64,000 bases of DNA from CAZKBP01 sp964551015 (GTDB lineage Bacteria > Bacteroidota > Bacteroidia > Cytophagales > Microscillaceae). Below are positions 16,787-25,091 of the stretch, in pieces. The position numbers and the translations under genes are program-made. The stretch's first letter is position 1; the number at the start of each line of letters is the position of its first letter. The stretch covers positions 1 to 64,000 of the forward strand of contig CAZKBP010000023.1 in NCBI GenBank assembly GCA_964551015.1, given 5' to 3'. The notes beneath the pieces are model-generated. The model did no database searches. It was not told the origin of the DNA and saw nothing but the letters and a program-made list of their open reading frames with translations.

Positions 16787-18916
16787 ATGCTACCTAAGGT
16801 ATACAGGAAAACAATCAAGTTGCAGGATGGACGAGAAATTCATATAGAAACTGGTAAACTGGCTCGCCAAGCCGATGGCTCAGTCGTAGTTACGATGGGT
16901 CAAACCATGGTACTCGCTACCGTAGTTTCTTACACCGAAGGCCGTGAAGGTGCCGATTTTCTTCCACTCTCTGTCGATTATCAAGAAAAATTTGCCGCAG
17001 CTGGTAAAATTCCAGGGGGGTTCTTGAAACGTGAGGGAAAACTTTCCGACTATGAAGTACTCGTGAGCCGTCTGGTAGACCGTACCTTGCGCCCGCTCTT
17101 TCCCGAGGGATACTATTGTGAAACCCAAGTAAATATCTACCTGATTTCTTCCGACCAACAGGCACCACCCGACGCCCTCGCGGCCTTAGCTGCCTCTTCC
17201 GCGCTGGCTGTTTCGGATATTCCCTTTGAAGAATATATCTCCGAGGTAAGAGTGGCTCGAGTAGAGGGAGAACTGCTGGTCAATCCTAGTTTTGAGCAAA
17301 TCGAGAAGGCAGATCTGGATATCATCGTGGGAGCCTCTGAGAAAAACGTGATGATGGTAGAAGGCGAAATGCAAGAAATCTCCGAAGCCGAAATGGTGGA
17401 AGCCATTCGCTTTGCCCACGAAACCATCAAGCTTCAATGCCGAGCCCAAAAAGAACTCGCCGAAGAAAAAGGCGTAGTGAAGCGGGTCTTTGAACCGAGT
17501 GCTGGTGATGAAGAATTGGCCGCAAGAATGGAGAAAGACCTCTACGACGAAGTTTATAAAATTACCGCCTCCTGCATTCAAATCAAAGCCGAACGCAGCC
17601 AAGCTTACGCTGACCTCAAAGACCAATACATCGAGAAACTCAAAGAGGAATTAGGAGAAGAAGAAGAATTAGACGAATTTCTCGTGTCCAAATATTATGG
17701 CAAAATTAAGAAAAAAGCAGCCCGTAATTTTACCCTAGACGAGAAAAAACGCTTAGACGCACGCGCTTACGACCAAATACGAACCATCTGGTCGGAGGTT
17801 AATTACTTACCCGCTGCCCACGGTTCTGCCGTTTTTACCCGAGGTGAAACCCAGTCATTGACCACCGCTACGCTCGGTACCAAGATGGATGAGTTGATGA
17901 TTGATAGTGCCGTTAGCTCAGGTTATAATAAATTTATCCTCCACTACAATTTCCCCGCTTTCTCTACCGGAGAAATCAAACCGAATCGCGCCCCGGGCCG
18001 TCGTGAGATCGGTCATGGAAATCTTGCCTACCGCGCCATCAAAAATGTTCTGCCCGATGAGGAGGAAAACCCCTACACAATTCGTCTTGTATCTGATATC
18101 CTAGAGTCTAATGGCTCTTCGTCTATGGCGACCGTTTGCGCGGGCATATTAGCACTGATGGATGCGGGAATCCCCATCAAAGCACCCGTAGCAGGTATTG
18201 CAATGGGGCTGATCTCAGATAGTGAGAGTGGTAAATATGCAGTCCTGTCAGATATCTTAGGAGATGAAGACCATCTAGGGGATATGGACTTTAAAGTAAC
18301 TGGCACCGAAAAGGGAATCACGGCCTGCCAAATGGATATCAAAATTGACGGACTGGCTTATGAGATTTTGATCGAGGCACTCGAGCAAGCTCGCCTTGGA
18401 CGCTTACACATTCTTGAAAAAATGGCGGAAACCATTTCTGAACCAAATCAAGAATTAAAACCACACGCTCCTCGCTTCAAAACGGTCAAAATCCCTACCG
18501 ATATGATTGGAGCCGTCATCGGACCAGGCGGTAAGGTGGTACAAGAAATTCAAAAAGAGTCTGGAGCCACAATTGCTATTGAAGAGAAAGAGAATGCTGG
18601 TTTTGTTAATATTTTTGCAACCGAAGAACAGGCACTCAACATCGCCCTCGCTCGTGTGAAAGGGATCGTCGCTGTACCCGAAGTGGGGCAAGTCTACGAT
18701 GGCAAAGTAAAATCCATTTTGCCTTTTGGAGCTTTCATAGAGTTCTTGCCGGGCAAAGAAGGACTCCTACATATCTCAGAAATTAAATGGGAAAGACTTG
18801 AAAAAATAGACGGGATCTTAGAAATCGGAGAAGAAATTAAAGTAAAACTGCTTGATGTAGATAAAAAGACCGGGAAGTACCGCCTCTCTCGCAAGGCACT
18901 GCTCCCTAAGCCCTAA
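16787..18916 (+). CDS. pnp: Polynucleotide phosphorylase
   Basis: A 709-residue PNPase, the phosphate-dependent 3'-5' exoribonuclease of mRNA turnover. Two RNase PH-like domains lie at about 5-235 and 310-550, joined by an alpha-helical linker; the second carries the active-site region (L-H-Y-N-F-P-A-F-S-T-G-E). A KH domain (I-G-A-V-I-G-P-G-G-K-V at about 575-585) and an S1 domain (G-Q-V-Y-D-G-K-V near 640, G-A-F-I-E-F-L-P-G near 652) close it. Length and order match the family. The C-terminus ends shortly after S1, without the acidic extension of some homologues. Start at ATG 16787. Confidence 0.98.
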   Translation: MLPKVYRKTIKLQDGREIHIETGKLARQADGSVVVTMGQTMVLATVVSYTEGREGADFLPLSVDYQEKFAAAGKIPGGFLKREGKLSDYEVLVSRLVDRTLRPLFPEGYYCETQVNIYLISSDQQAPPDALAALAASSALAVSDIPFEEYISEVRVARVEGELLVNPSFEQIEKADLDIIVGASEKNVMMVEGEMQEISEAEMVEAIRFAHETIKLQCRAQKELAEEKGVVKRVFEPSAGDEELAARMEKDLYDEVYKITASCIQIKAERSQAYADLKDQYIEKLKEELGEEEELDEFLVSKYYGKIKKKAARNFTLDEKKRLDARAYDQIRTIWSEVNYLPAAHGSAVFTRGETQSLTTATLGTKMDELMIDSAVSSGYNKFILHYNFPAFSTGEIKPNRAPGRREIGHGNLAYRAIKNVLPDEEENPYTIRLVSDILESNGSSSMATVCAGILALMDAGIPIKAPVAGIAMGLISDSESGKYAVLSDILGDEDHLGDMDFKVTGTEKGITACQMDIKIDGLAYEILIEALEQARLGRLHILEKMAETISEPNQELKPHAPRFKTVKIPTDMIGAVIGPGGKVVQEIQKESGATIAIEEKENAGFVNIFATEEQALNIALARVKGIVAVPEVGQVYDGKVKSILPFGAFIEFLPGKEGLLHISEIKWERLEKIDGILEIGEEIKVKLLDVDKKTGKYRLSRKALLPKP

Positions 18917-18931
18917 AAGTTTTGCTCGTAC

Positions 18932-18962
18932 AAACACCTCGCTTAGACAGAGGCAGGTGTTT
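18932..18962 (+). terminator. Hairpin downstream of pnp
   Basis: AAACACCT (18932-18939) pairs with AGGTGTTT (18955-18962) around a 15-base loop, 16 bases after the pnp stop. The following sequence is only weakly T-rich, so termination efficiency is uncertain. Confidence 0.5.
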
Positions 18963-19145
18963 AAGAGTATGTCTCAATCTTGTTCACTCTCGACAAAAAC
19001 GCTACAGGCAAAAATAATTGGCCTAAAAACTGAAAGCACAAACGATAAAGCGTATATTTTGTCCCGTGGTAAGAACTTTGGATATAGATATGCTTTGAAT
19101 GTTTTAGAAACCACAAGTTCATTTATATTCTAAATCTGTACTTCA

Positions 19146-20009
19146 ATGAGACAGCTTAAAATAAGCAAACAGATAACTAATAGGGAGAGCCAATCATTAG
19201 ACAAATATCTACAAGAAATCGGTAAAGTAGACCTACTCACACCGGACGAAGAAGTAGAATTGGCCAAACGTATCAAAGAAGGCGACCCACTCGCCTTAGA
19301 AAAACTCACCAAAGCGAACCTGCGCTTTGTGGTCTCGGTCGCCAAGCAGTATCAAAATCAGGGTCTTTCTTTGGGAGATTTAATCAATGAAGGAAACCTC
19401 GGATTAATCAAAGCCGCCCAGCGCTTCGACGAAACCCGTGGTTTCAAGTTTATCTCCTACGCCGTGTGGTGGATCAGGCAATCTATCTTACAAGCACTGG
19501 CTGAACAGTCCCGAATCGTCCGCTTACCCCTCAATCGGGTGGGTTCCCTGAATAAAATCTCCAAAACTTTTTCCGAACTCGAGCAACGCTACGAAAGAGA
19601 ACCTTCACCAGATGAATTGGCCGAAGTGCTCGAGGTGGCTACCTCCGAAGTAGTAGATACCCTCAAAATATCTGGCAGACACGTCTCCATGGATGCTCCT
19701 TTTGTACAAGGAGAAGAAAATAGCCTACTGGATGTGCTCGAGAACGACAGCGAAGAAACGCCCGACTCGGAGCTGATCAGTGATTCTCTGCGCAAAGAAG
19801 TACAACGTGCTCTGTCTACCCTTACCCAAAGAGAGTCCGACGTGATTGCTCTCTATTTTGGTTTGAACGGAGAACACGCCATGACGCTCGAGGAAATTGG
19901 AGAACGCTTCAACCTCACCCGAGAGCGCGTAAGACAGATCAAAGAAAAGGCCATTCGTCGTCTGCGCCATACCTCTCGAAGTAAAGCTCTAAAGCCCTAT
20001 CTGGGCTGA
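19146..20009 (+). CDS. rpoD: Primary sigma factor RpoD (sigma-70/SigA)
   Basis: A 287-residue group 1 sigma factor. It lacks region 1.1 and starts with M-R-Q-L-K-I-S-K-Q-I-T, the standard short form of Bacteroidota. Region 1.2 (S-L-D-K-Y-L-Q-E-I-G), region 2 with the core-binding and -10 recognition helix (G-F-K-F-I-S-Y-A-V-W-W-I-R-Q-S-I), region 3, and region 4 with the helix-turn-helix (T-L-E-E-I-G-E-R-F-N-L-T-R-E-R-V-R-Q-I) are all present. It recognises the TTTG/TAnnTTTG promoters seen elsewhere in this window. It is a single gene between pnp and trxB. Confidence 0.98.
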   Translation: MRQLKISKQITNRESQSLDKYLQEIGKVDLLTPDEEVELAKRIKEGDPLALEKLTKANLRFVVSVAKQYQNQGLSLGDLINEGNLGLIKAAQRFDETRGFKFISYAVWWIRQSILQALAEQSRIVRLPLNRVGSLNKISKTFSELEQRYEREPSPDELAEVLEVATSEVVDTLKISGRHVSMDAPFVQGEENSLLDVLENDSEETPDSELISDSLRKEVQRALSTLTQRESDVIALYFGLNGEHAMTLEEIGERFNLTRERVRQIKEKAIRRLRHTSRSKALKPYLG

Positions 20010-20042
20010 ATCTAGTTAGGAACTTTTGGCACGCACAGAGCA

Positions 20043-20057
20043 TTACCATACTGGTAA
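20043..20057. repeat. Short palindrome after rpoD
   Basis: TTACCA-TAC-TGGTAA, perfect 6-base arms, 34 bases after the rpoD stop codon. First of three short inverted repeats in the 190-base rpoD-trxB interval. Confidence 0.5.
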
Positions 20058-20103
20058 GATTGGTAGCTTATTTGCTATAAAAATTAAAAAATTGTAAATC
20101 AGC

Positions 20104-20136
20104 ACCTTAAATACCTAAGGTTGATCCTCAGGATCA
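20104..20136. repeat. Two adjacent inverted repeats before trxB
   Basis: ACCTTA-N6-TAAGGT (20104-20121) is followed without gap by TGATCCT-C-AGGATCA (20122-20136). Both have perfect arms. They end 63 bases before the trxB start, so they may be operators or RNA hairpins; the second has too small a loop to fold well as RNA and fits a protein-binding palindrome better. Confidence 0.5.
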
Positions 20137-20199
20137 TCATTATTTTGTGCGTTTTTTTGGATAAACCATTTTTTTTATAAAATTTACACTCTCAAAATC

Positions 20200-21168
20200 A
20201 TGGAACATATGGCTGTTGCAGAGAAAATACATTGTTTGATCATCGGTTCAGGCCCCGCTGGATATACGGCTGCCATCTATGCAGCCAGAGCAGGACTCAA
20301 ACCAGTCATGTATCAAGGATTAGAACCCGGAGGGCAGCTCATGTTGACCAGTGAAGTGGAGAACTATCCCGGCTACCCCCAAGGAGTAATGGGGCCACAA
20401 ATGATGGAAGATTTGAGGGCACAAGCCGCTCGTTTTGGTACTGATATTCGTACCGGGATGGCTACTGCTGTTGATTTTTCTGGAGATCAAAGAAAGGTAG
20501 TAATCGACGAAACTCATCTGATCGAAGCGGATGCCGTGATCATCTCGACCGGTGCTTCTGCCAAATGGTTGGGTCTAGATTCAGAAAAAAGACTGAGAGA
20601 CAACGGGGGCGGTGTATCTTCTTGTGCAGTGTGTGATGGATTTTTCCACAAAGGCAAGGATGTGGCCGTAGTCGGAGGGGGAGATACCGCCGCCGAAGAA
20701 GCTGCTTATCTCGCCAATATTTGCAATAAAGTATACGTCTTGGTAAGAAGAGACGAGATGCGTGCCTCTAAGATCATGCAGTCTCGTGTGAAAAGTAAAG
20801 ACAATATAGAAATCCTTTGGAATACCGTGGCCGAAGAAGTCATCGGAGGAGATGGCGTAACCGGAGTAAAGGTGAAGAATGTGCAGAGTGGAGAGATTAG
20901 TGAGCTAGCGATTAGCGGATTCTTCGTAGCCATTGGCCATAAGCCCAACACGGATATCTTTAAAGAATATGTAGATATGGATGAGCAAGGCTACATCAAA
21001 ACCATCAAGGGCTCTACTTTGACGAATGTTGAGGGCGTCTTTGCCAGTGGAGATGTACAGGATAAAATCTACCGACAGGCCATCACTGCCGCGGGTACGG
21101 GATGTATGGCCGCGCTAGATGCAGAGAGATATTTAGCTGAAAAGGCTGTTTTGGCCTTAGAATCATAA
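20200..21168 (+). CDS. trxB: Thioredoxin reductase
   Basis: A 322-residue NADPH-dependent flavoprotein that reduces thioredoxin. FAD-binding G-S-G-P-A-G-Y-T-A-A at about residues 14-23, the redox-active C-A-V-C at 142-145, the NADPH-binding G-G-G-D-T-A-A-E-E-A near 160, and the C-terminal FAD motif A-S-G-D-V-Q-D near 287 are all intact. The active-site C-A-V-C is one of the usual CxxC forms. The start could be ATG 20200 or the ATG three codons later. Upstream are palindromes that might carry redox control. Confidence 0.96.
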   Translation: MEHMAVAEKIHCLIIGSGPAGYTAAIYAARAGLKPVMYQGLEPGGQLMLTSEVENYPGYPQGVMGPQMMEDLRAQAARFGTDIRTGMATAVDFSGDQRKVVIDETHLIEADAVIISTGASAKWLGLDSEKRLRDNGGGVSSCAVCDGFFHKGKDVAVVGGGDTAAEEAAYLANICNKVYVLVRRDEMRASKIMQSRVKSKDNIEILWNTVAEEVIGGDGVTGVKVKNVQSGEISELAISGFFVAIGHKPNTDIFKEYVDMDEQGYIKTIKGSTLTNVEGVFASGDVQDKIYRQAITAAGTGCMAALDAERYLAEKAVLALES

Positions 21169-21221
21169 AATACACACAATCAAACTATTACACTTGACCT
21201 AGACTTAAATTTGAACACTTT

Positions 21222-22280
21222 ATGAGCAAGTACCTCTATGTACTCTTGCTTTGTTGCTTTACGCAAATGACCTTGGCACAAGTCGAGGACAAAAAATTCG
21301 AAGAAAGCCCCGTGATTAAAGGAAATTTTCCTTCTAAAAAGGAAACTGATTCTACGGCAACGCAACAAACTCAAGATACGCTTATCTCAAAGAAAGGTGA
21401 AACTGCCTCCCAGGCCGACCCTTCCTCTGTGGAAGGAGGAGCTGAGGGCGGAACTTTTAACCTCTACAAAGAACTCTCCATCGTCAGTGAAGATACTCTT
21501 TCGCGCTTGCTAGGAGAGCTACAAATTGTAAAAATCTCAGAGGAACTCAAAATCGATTGTGTTTGGGTCAAGGCGGCTGAATACTATTCCATTTGGGATT
21601 CCAAAAATATCAATCCCTATCAAAGAGATGCCTCTCTCTTCCGCGATACCATTGATATCCATCTCTACAACCGACCACGAGGTGAGCTCTGGGCGGCTCC
21701 ACTTGATAAGACATTACAAACCTCTAACTTTGGCTATCGCTGGGGAAGATTCCACCACGGGGTAGATCTTAACCTGAGAATGTACGACCCAGTGTTCTCT
21801 GTTTTTGATGGAATCGTACGAATCGTAGGTTTTCAGGCGCGTGGCTACGGACACTACGTGGTTATGCGGCATAGAAACGGCTTAGAAACTTTATACGCCC
21901 ACCTGAGCACTCCCAAAGTAGCAATTGGACAAGTCGTGAAAGCAGGTCAAATCGTGGGTCTGGGAGGCAGTACGGGTTGGAGTACCGGGCCACACCTTCA
22001 TTTCGAGGTAAGATATGAGGGTAATTCTTTTAATCCTCTACTGATCTATGATTTTTCTAAGTCAGAGCAGTTAATCAGTGAAAAATTTAGGTTAATGCCG
22101 CATCACTTCCGGCATTTAGGTAATCGCATCCGTCGTACCATAGAGCATAAAGTCGGTCCTGGCGAAACCTTGTCCATCATCAGTGCCAAGTATAATGTAT
22201 CCATTGCCACCTTGGCCAAACTTAACAGCTTGGAAGCCAATTCTATCCTGAAAGTAGGGCAGACCTTGATTATCAAGTAA
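21222..22280 (+). CDS. M23 family metallopeptidase with LysM domain
   Basis: A 352-residue secreted peptidoglycan hydrolase candidate. A signal peptide covers about residues 1-19 (T-L-A-Q). Residues about 165-275 form the M23/LytM domain: H-H-G-V-D-L-N supplies the first His and Asp zinc ligands, and G-P-H-L-H-F-E-V the H-x-H pair. A LysM domain (V-G-P-G-E-T-L-S-I-I-S-A-K-Y at about 308-352) anchors it to peptidoglycan. All four catalytic positions are present, so it should be an active endopeptidase rather than a NlpD-type activator. It ends five bases before bshB1, so the two are probably co-transcribed although functionally unrelated. Confidence 0.9.
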   Translation: MSKYLYVLLLCCFTQMTLAQVEDKKFEESPVIKGNFPSKKETDSTATQQTQDTLISKKGETASQADPSSVEGGAEGGTFNLYKELSIVSEDTLSRLLGELQIVKISEELKIDCVWVKAAEYYSIWDSKNINPYQRDASLFRDTIDIHLYNRPRGELWAAPLDKTLQTSNFGYRWGRFHHGVDLNLRMYDPVFSVFDGIVRIVGFQARGYGHYVVMRHRNGLETLYAHLSTPKVAIGQVVKAGQIVGLGGSTGWSTGPHLHFEVRYEGNSFNPLLIYDFSKSEQLISEKFRLMPHHFRHLGNRIRRTIEHKVGPGETLSIISAKYNVSIATLAKLNSLEANSILKVGQTLIIK

Positions 22281-22285
22281 TTCTT

Positions 22286-23017
22286 ATGATAAAGCTCGAT
22301 GTATTAGTTTTTGCCGCCCACCCTGATGATGCGGAGTTGAGTTGTAGTGGTATCATTGCTTCTCTGGTAGATGAAGGAAAAAAGGTGGGGATGGTTGATT
22401 TTACCCAAGGTGAACTCGGAACACGTGGCACTCCCGAAATTAGAGCCCAAGAAGCTACCCGCTCTGCAGAAATACTAGGATTGACCCTCAGAGAAAATAT
22501 GGGTTTTGAAGATGGTTTTTTTGAAAATAATCGAGAGCATCAAATCAAACTCATAGAAATTATCCGTCGCTATCAACCAGATATTGTACTGGCTAATGCC
22601 CCCGAAGATCGTCATATTGATCATTCCCGAGGCGCAAGTTTGGCCAAATCAGCGTATTTCCTCTCTGGCCTCAAGAAGATAATCACTTACTCTGCCAGTG
22701 GGCAAGTTGAAGAAGCCTGGCGACCTCAGGCACTCTACCACTACATCCAAGACTACTACTTAGAGCCTAGCTTAGTCGTAGATATTAGCCCTTATTGGGA
22801 GAAAAAATTAGAGTCTATTCAAGCGTTTAGTTCCCAATTTTATCATCCTGACCACTCATCTGACCAAGAACCTCGCACCCCAATTTCTTCCAAAGATTTT
22901 ATTCAATTTTTAGAAGGCCGTGCCCGTGAAATGGGGCGGATGATCGGTGTAGAGTTTGGCGAAGGACTAATCAAAGCCACCCCTCCCGGCGTAAAAAGCC
23001 TCTACGATTTGATTTAG
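22286..23017 (+). CDS. bshB1: Bacillithiol biosynthesis deacetylase BshB1
   Basis: A 243-residue PIG-L/LmbE-type zinc deacetylase that removes the acetyl group from GlcNAc-malate in bacillithiol synthesis. The signature A-H-P-D-D-A-E is at about residues 10-16 and the second metal motif H-I-D-H-S-R-G near 112. The stretch Q-G-E-L-G-T-R-G-T is characteristic of the BshB1 branch. It implies that this organism makes bacillithiol as its low-molecular-weight thiol. Its stop codon overlaps the stop codon of the convergent membrane-protein gene (23014-23017) and no terminator is visible between them. Confidence 0.92.
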   Translation: MIKLDVLVFAAHPDDAELSCSGIIASLVDEGKKVGMVDFTQGELGTRGTPEIRAQEATRSAEILGLTLRENMGFEDGFFENNREHQIKLIEIIRRYQPDIVLANAPEDRHIDHSRGASLAKSAYFLSGLKKIITYSASGQVEEAWRPQALYHYIQDYYLEPSLVVDISPYWEKKLESIQAFSSQFYHPDHSSDQEPRTPISSKDFIQFLEGRAREMGRMIGVEFGEGLIKATPPGVKSLYDLI

Positions 23018-23436
23018 AAAAGAATCTTCAACTGGATCAGAAGCCAAAGCACGGATAAAACCAAAGCGGTCAGGCCTAAGGGCGTTTGGTAGCGCGTAAG
23101 AGAACGATAAAAGCTTTTTCCTTTCTGATGTACCTCAGGGTTTTTATTCAATAAGTAATCATCAATCAAAGCATATCCTAGTACAAAACCCAGCAGGATT
23201 TCCACGATGATCGCGGCTAGGGCGACCAAGCCCCACGTGTAGCGAAGCATATATCCAAGATCATCCAACCTGAATAATAAGGAAAGTACGCCCGTAATGA
23301 GTAACGCTACCCCGATGCCTCCTTCATAAGGCTTGAGCTTCAGGATAAAATCTTTGGCCTCTGCTTTCTGGCTGATAATCCAACGAGATGAGGCCAGAAG
23401 ACCACCTAGAAATAATAAAATTGCTGCTAAAAACAT
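23014..23436 (-). CDS. Four-helix membrane protein of unknown function
   Basis: A 140-residue integral membrane protein that I do not recognise. Hydrophobic segments lie at about residues 2-18, 42-58, 65-90 and 120-138. A basic, polar loop follows the third helix (residues about 96-115, N-K-N-P-E-V-H-Q-K-G-K-S). No motif points to transport or catalysis. The gene is convergent with bshB1, sharing bases of the stop codons, and lies 75 bases before the end of pdxH on the same strand, so it may be read through from pdxH. Confidence 0.65.
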   Translation of the reverse strand: MFLAAILLFLGGLLASSRWIISQKAEAKDFILKLKPYEGGIGVALLITGVLSLLFRLDDLGYMLRYTWGLVALAAIIVEILLGFVLGYALIDDYLLNKNPEVHQKGKSFYRSLTRYQTPLGLTALVLSVLWLLIQLKILF

Positions 23437-23511
23437 AAGTTCTTTTTTGTGTAAATATCTTAGATATAATCGAGTATTTATACTTGAAAATGGCTGATTA
23501 CTGCTTACGGT

Positions 23512-24162
23512 CTAAGGAGCTAATCTTTCAATCTTCCAATCTTTTCCCTCTTGGGTATAGAGAATGCGATCGTGCAAACGACTAGGGCGGCCTTGCCAAA
23601 ATTCCATTTGTTCTACAATGACACGGTAGCCTCCCCAGTGGGGTGGTTTGGGAATTTCTTCCATCGATTCGTATTCTTGTCTGATTTTCTGAAAATTTTC
23701 CTCCAAAATCTTTCTGCTCGCGATAACCTGGCTTTGGGGAGAAGCCCAAGCGCCCATTTGACTTTCCTTTGGGCGACTATGAAAATATTCCGTAGATTCT
23801 GCCTCGCTCAATTTCTCTACTTTGCCCTCAATCCGAATTTGCCTTTCCAGTTCTGCCCAGAAAAAATTCACGCAGACCCAAGGATTAGCCTCCATATCTT
23901 TTCCTTTGTGGCTCTGATAATTGCTATAAAATTTAATACCAAGCTCATCCCAACCTTTGATAAGTACCACGCGCGCAGAGGGTCTGCCTTCGCCAGAAAC
24001 CGTGGCGAGCGTCATGGCATTGGGCTCGGGTACTTGGGATTGGATAGCTTCTTCCATCCAACCTTGAAATTGTAGCATGGGCTTTCTAGCTACCTCAGCT
24101 ACATCCAGTGAAGCTTTGGTGTATTCTTTGCGTATGTCGGCTATTTTTTCGCTTTGATCCAT
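23512..24162 (-). CDS. pdxH: Pyridoxamine 5'-phosphate oxidase
   Basis: A 216-residue FMN enzyme that oxidises pyridoxine or pyridoxamine phosphate to pyridoxal phosphate. The N-terminal helix (I-R-K-E-Y-T), the FMN-binding R-P-S-A-R-V-V-L-I-K-G near 62-72, the F-Y-S-N-Y-Q-S-H-K-G stretch, and the C-terminal W-Q-G-R-P-S-R-L-H-D-R followed by W-x-x-x-R-L-A-P are all the family's hallmarks. Length is standard. It stands alone in a mixed region; the 124-base gap to the divergent hydrolase gene leaves room for promoters of both. Confidence 0.96.
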   Translation of the reverse strand: MDQSEKIADIRKEYTKASLDVAEVARKPMLQFQGWMEEAIQSQVPEPNAMTLATVSGEGRPSARVVLIKGWDELGIKFYSNYQSHKGKDMEANPWVCVNFFWAELERQIRIEGKVEKLSEAESTEYFHSRPKESQMGAWASPQSQVIASRKILEENFQKIRQEYESMEEIPKPPHWGGYRVIVEQMEFWQGRPSRLHDRILYTQEGKDWKIERLAP

Positions 24163-24286
24163 TTTTATGATGATTCAATTTACACTTCATTTAACACTCA
24201 AGCTAAGCGAAGAGTTAGTTACAGAGCGAATATACAAAAAGCTTCAAAGAAACTAGACAAAAACGGGACAAGCTAGTTAAGAGACT

Positions 24287-25087
24287 ATGGCCAAATTACT
24301 TTTACTACATGGCAACGGGGGAACTCGTACCCGCTTTCTGCCTTTTCTGGATCGTTTACAAAGCAAATCTGTTGATTTAGAGCCTTTTATCCCTGAATTA
24401 GCTGGTTTTGAGGGGCGTGTGTTGCCTAAGCTACCTGACCCGAAGGCTTACTGGGATTTGTTTTTAGAAAATATATGGAAGACTGTGAAACCCAGTGCTG
24501 AGGAAGATTGGATATTTTATGGGCATGGCATTGGTGGTTCCTTGTTAATGGAATTGGCCGCCCGTGATTATTATTTTCCAAATGGGATACAGGTAAAGCC
24601 ACGAAAGCTCATTTTGCACTCGTGCATTGGTGCTTCTCTAAAAAAACGCTTTTTTCCGAAACTGATGAAACCCATGTTTGTCCGAAAAACGATGCAATCT
24701 TTGGTAGCTAGTCCTTGGATGCAATCTATCTGGGAAAAAAAGCTTTTCCAACATCCCGAAAATATAGATGAGGATTTAAAAAAACAGTTTTTTCAAGATT
24801 ACAAAAATTGCCATGCCTTTGCGGTATTTTTTGATATGATCACGCCACAATGGTACCAAAAAACTTATCCTAAAATAGATAATCAACCGGTTATTTTCCT
24901 GTGGGGAGATCAGGAAAGAGTGGTAGCTGCCAAGTATTTAGATTTATGGAAAGCGGATTTTCCCCAAGCACAATTTGAACTGGTAGCAGGTTGGGATCAT
25001 TTTCCGATGCTAGACGACCCAGACACTTTTACCAAAAAACTCTTGGAAACCATTCAGATATCCTCCAAAGCTTCTGAGCATCCCTAA
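24287..25087 (+). CDS. Alpha/beta hydrolase-fold protein lacking the usual serine
   Basis: A 266-residue alpha/beta hydrolase-fold protein. The oxyanion-type H-G-N-G-G is at residues 8-12, the acid in F-L-W-G-D-Q-E near 210, and the histidine in G-W-D-H-F-P-M-L near 242, all in the expected order. The nucleophile elbow reads G-H-G-I-G-G: the position that normally holds Ser is Gly81 (codon GGC, 24527-24529). A single A-to-G change from AGC would give this. It is therefore either a non-catalytic fold member or one using another residue. It is followed four bases later by the PEP-synthase-like gene, so the two are a translational unit and likely act together. Confidence 0.8.
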   Translation: MAKLLLLHGNGGTRTRFLPFLDRLQSKSVDLEPFIPELAGFEGRVLPKLPDPKAYWDLFLENIWKTVKPSAEEDWIFYGHGIGGSLLMELAARDYYFPNGIQVKPRKLILHSCIGASLKKRFFPKLMKPMFVRKTMQSLVASPWMQSIWEKKLFQHPENIDEDLKKQFFQDYKNCHAFAVFFDMITPQWYQKTYPKIDNQPVIFLWGDQERVVAAKYLDLWKADFPQAQFELVAGWDHFPMLDDPDTFTKKLLETIQISSKASEHP

Positions 25088-25091
25088 GACC

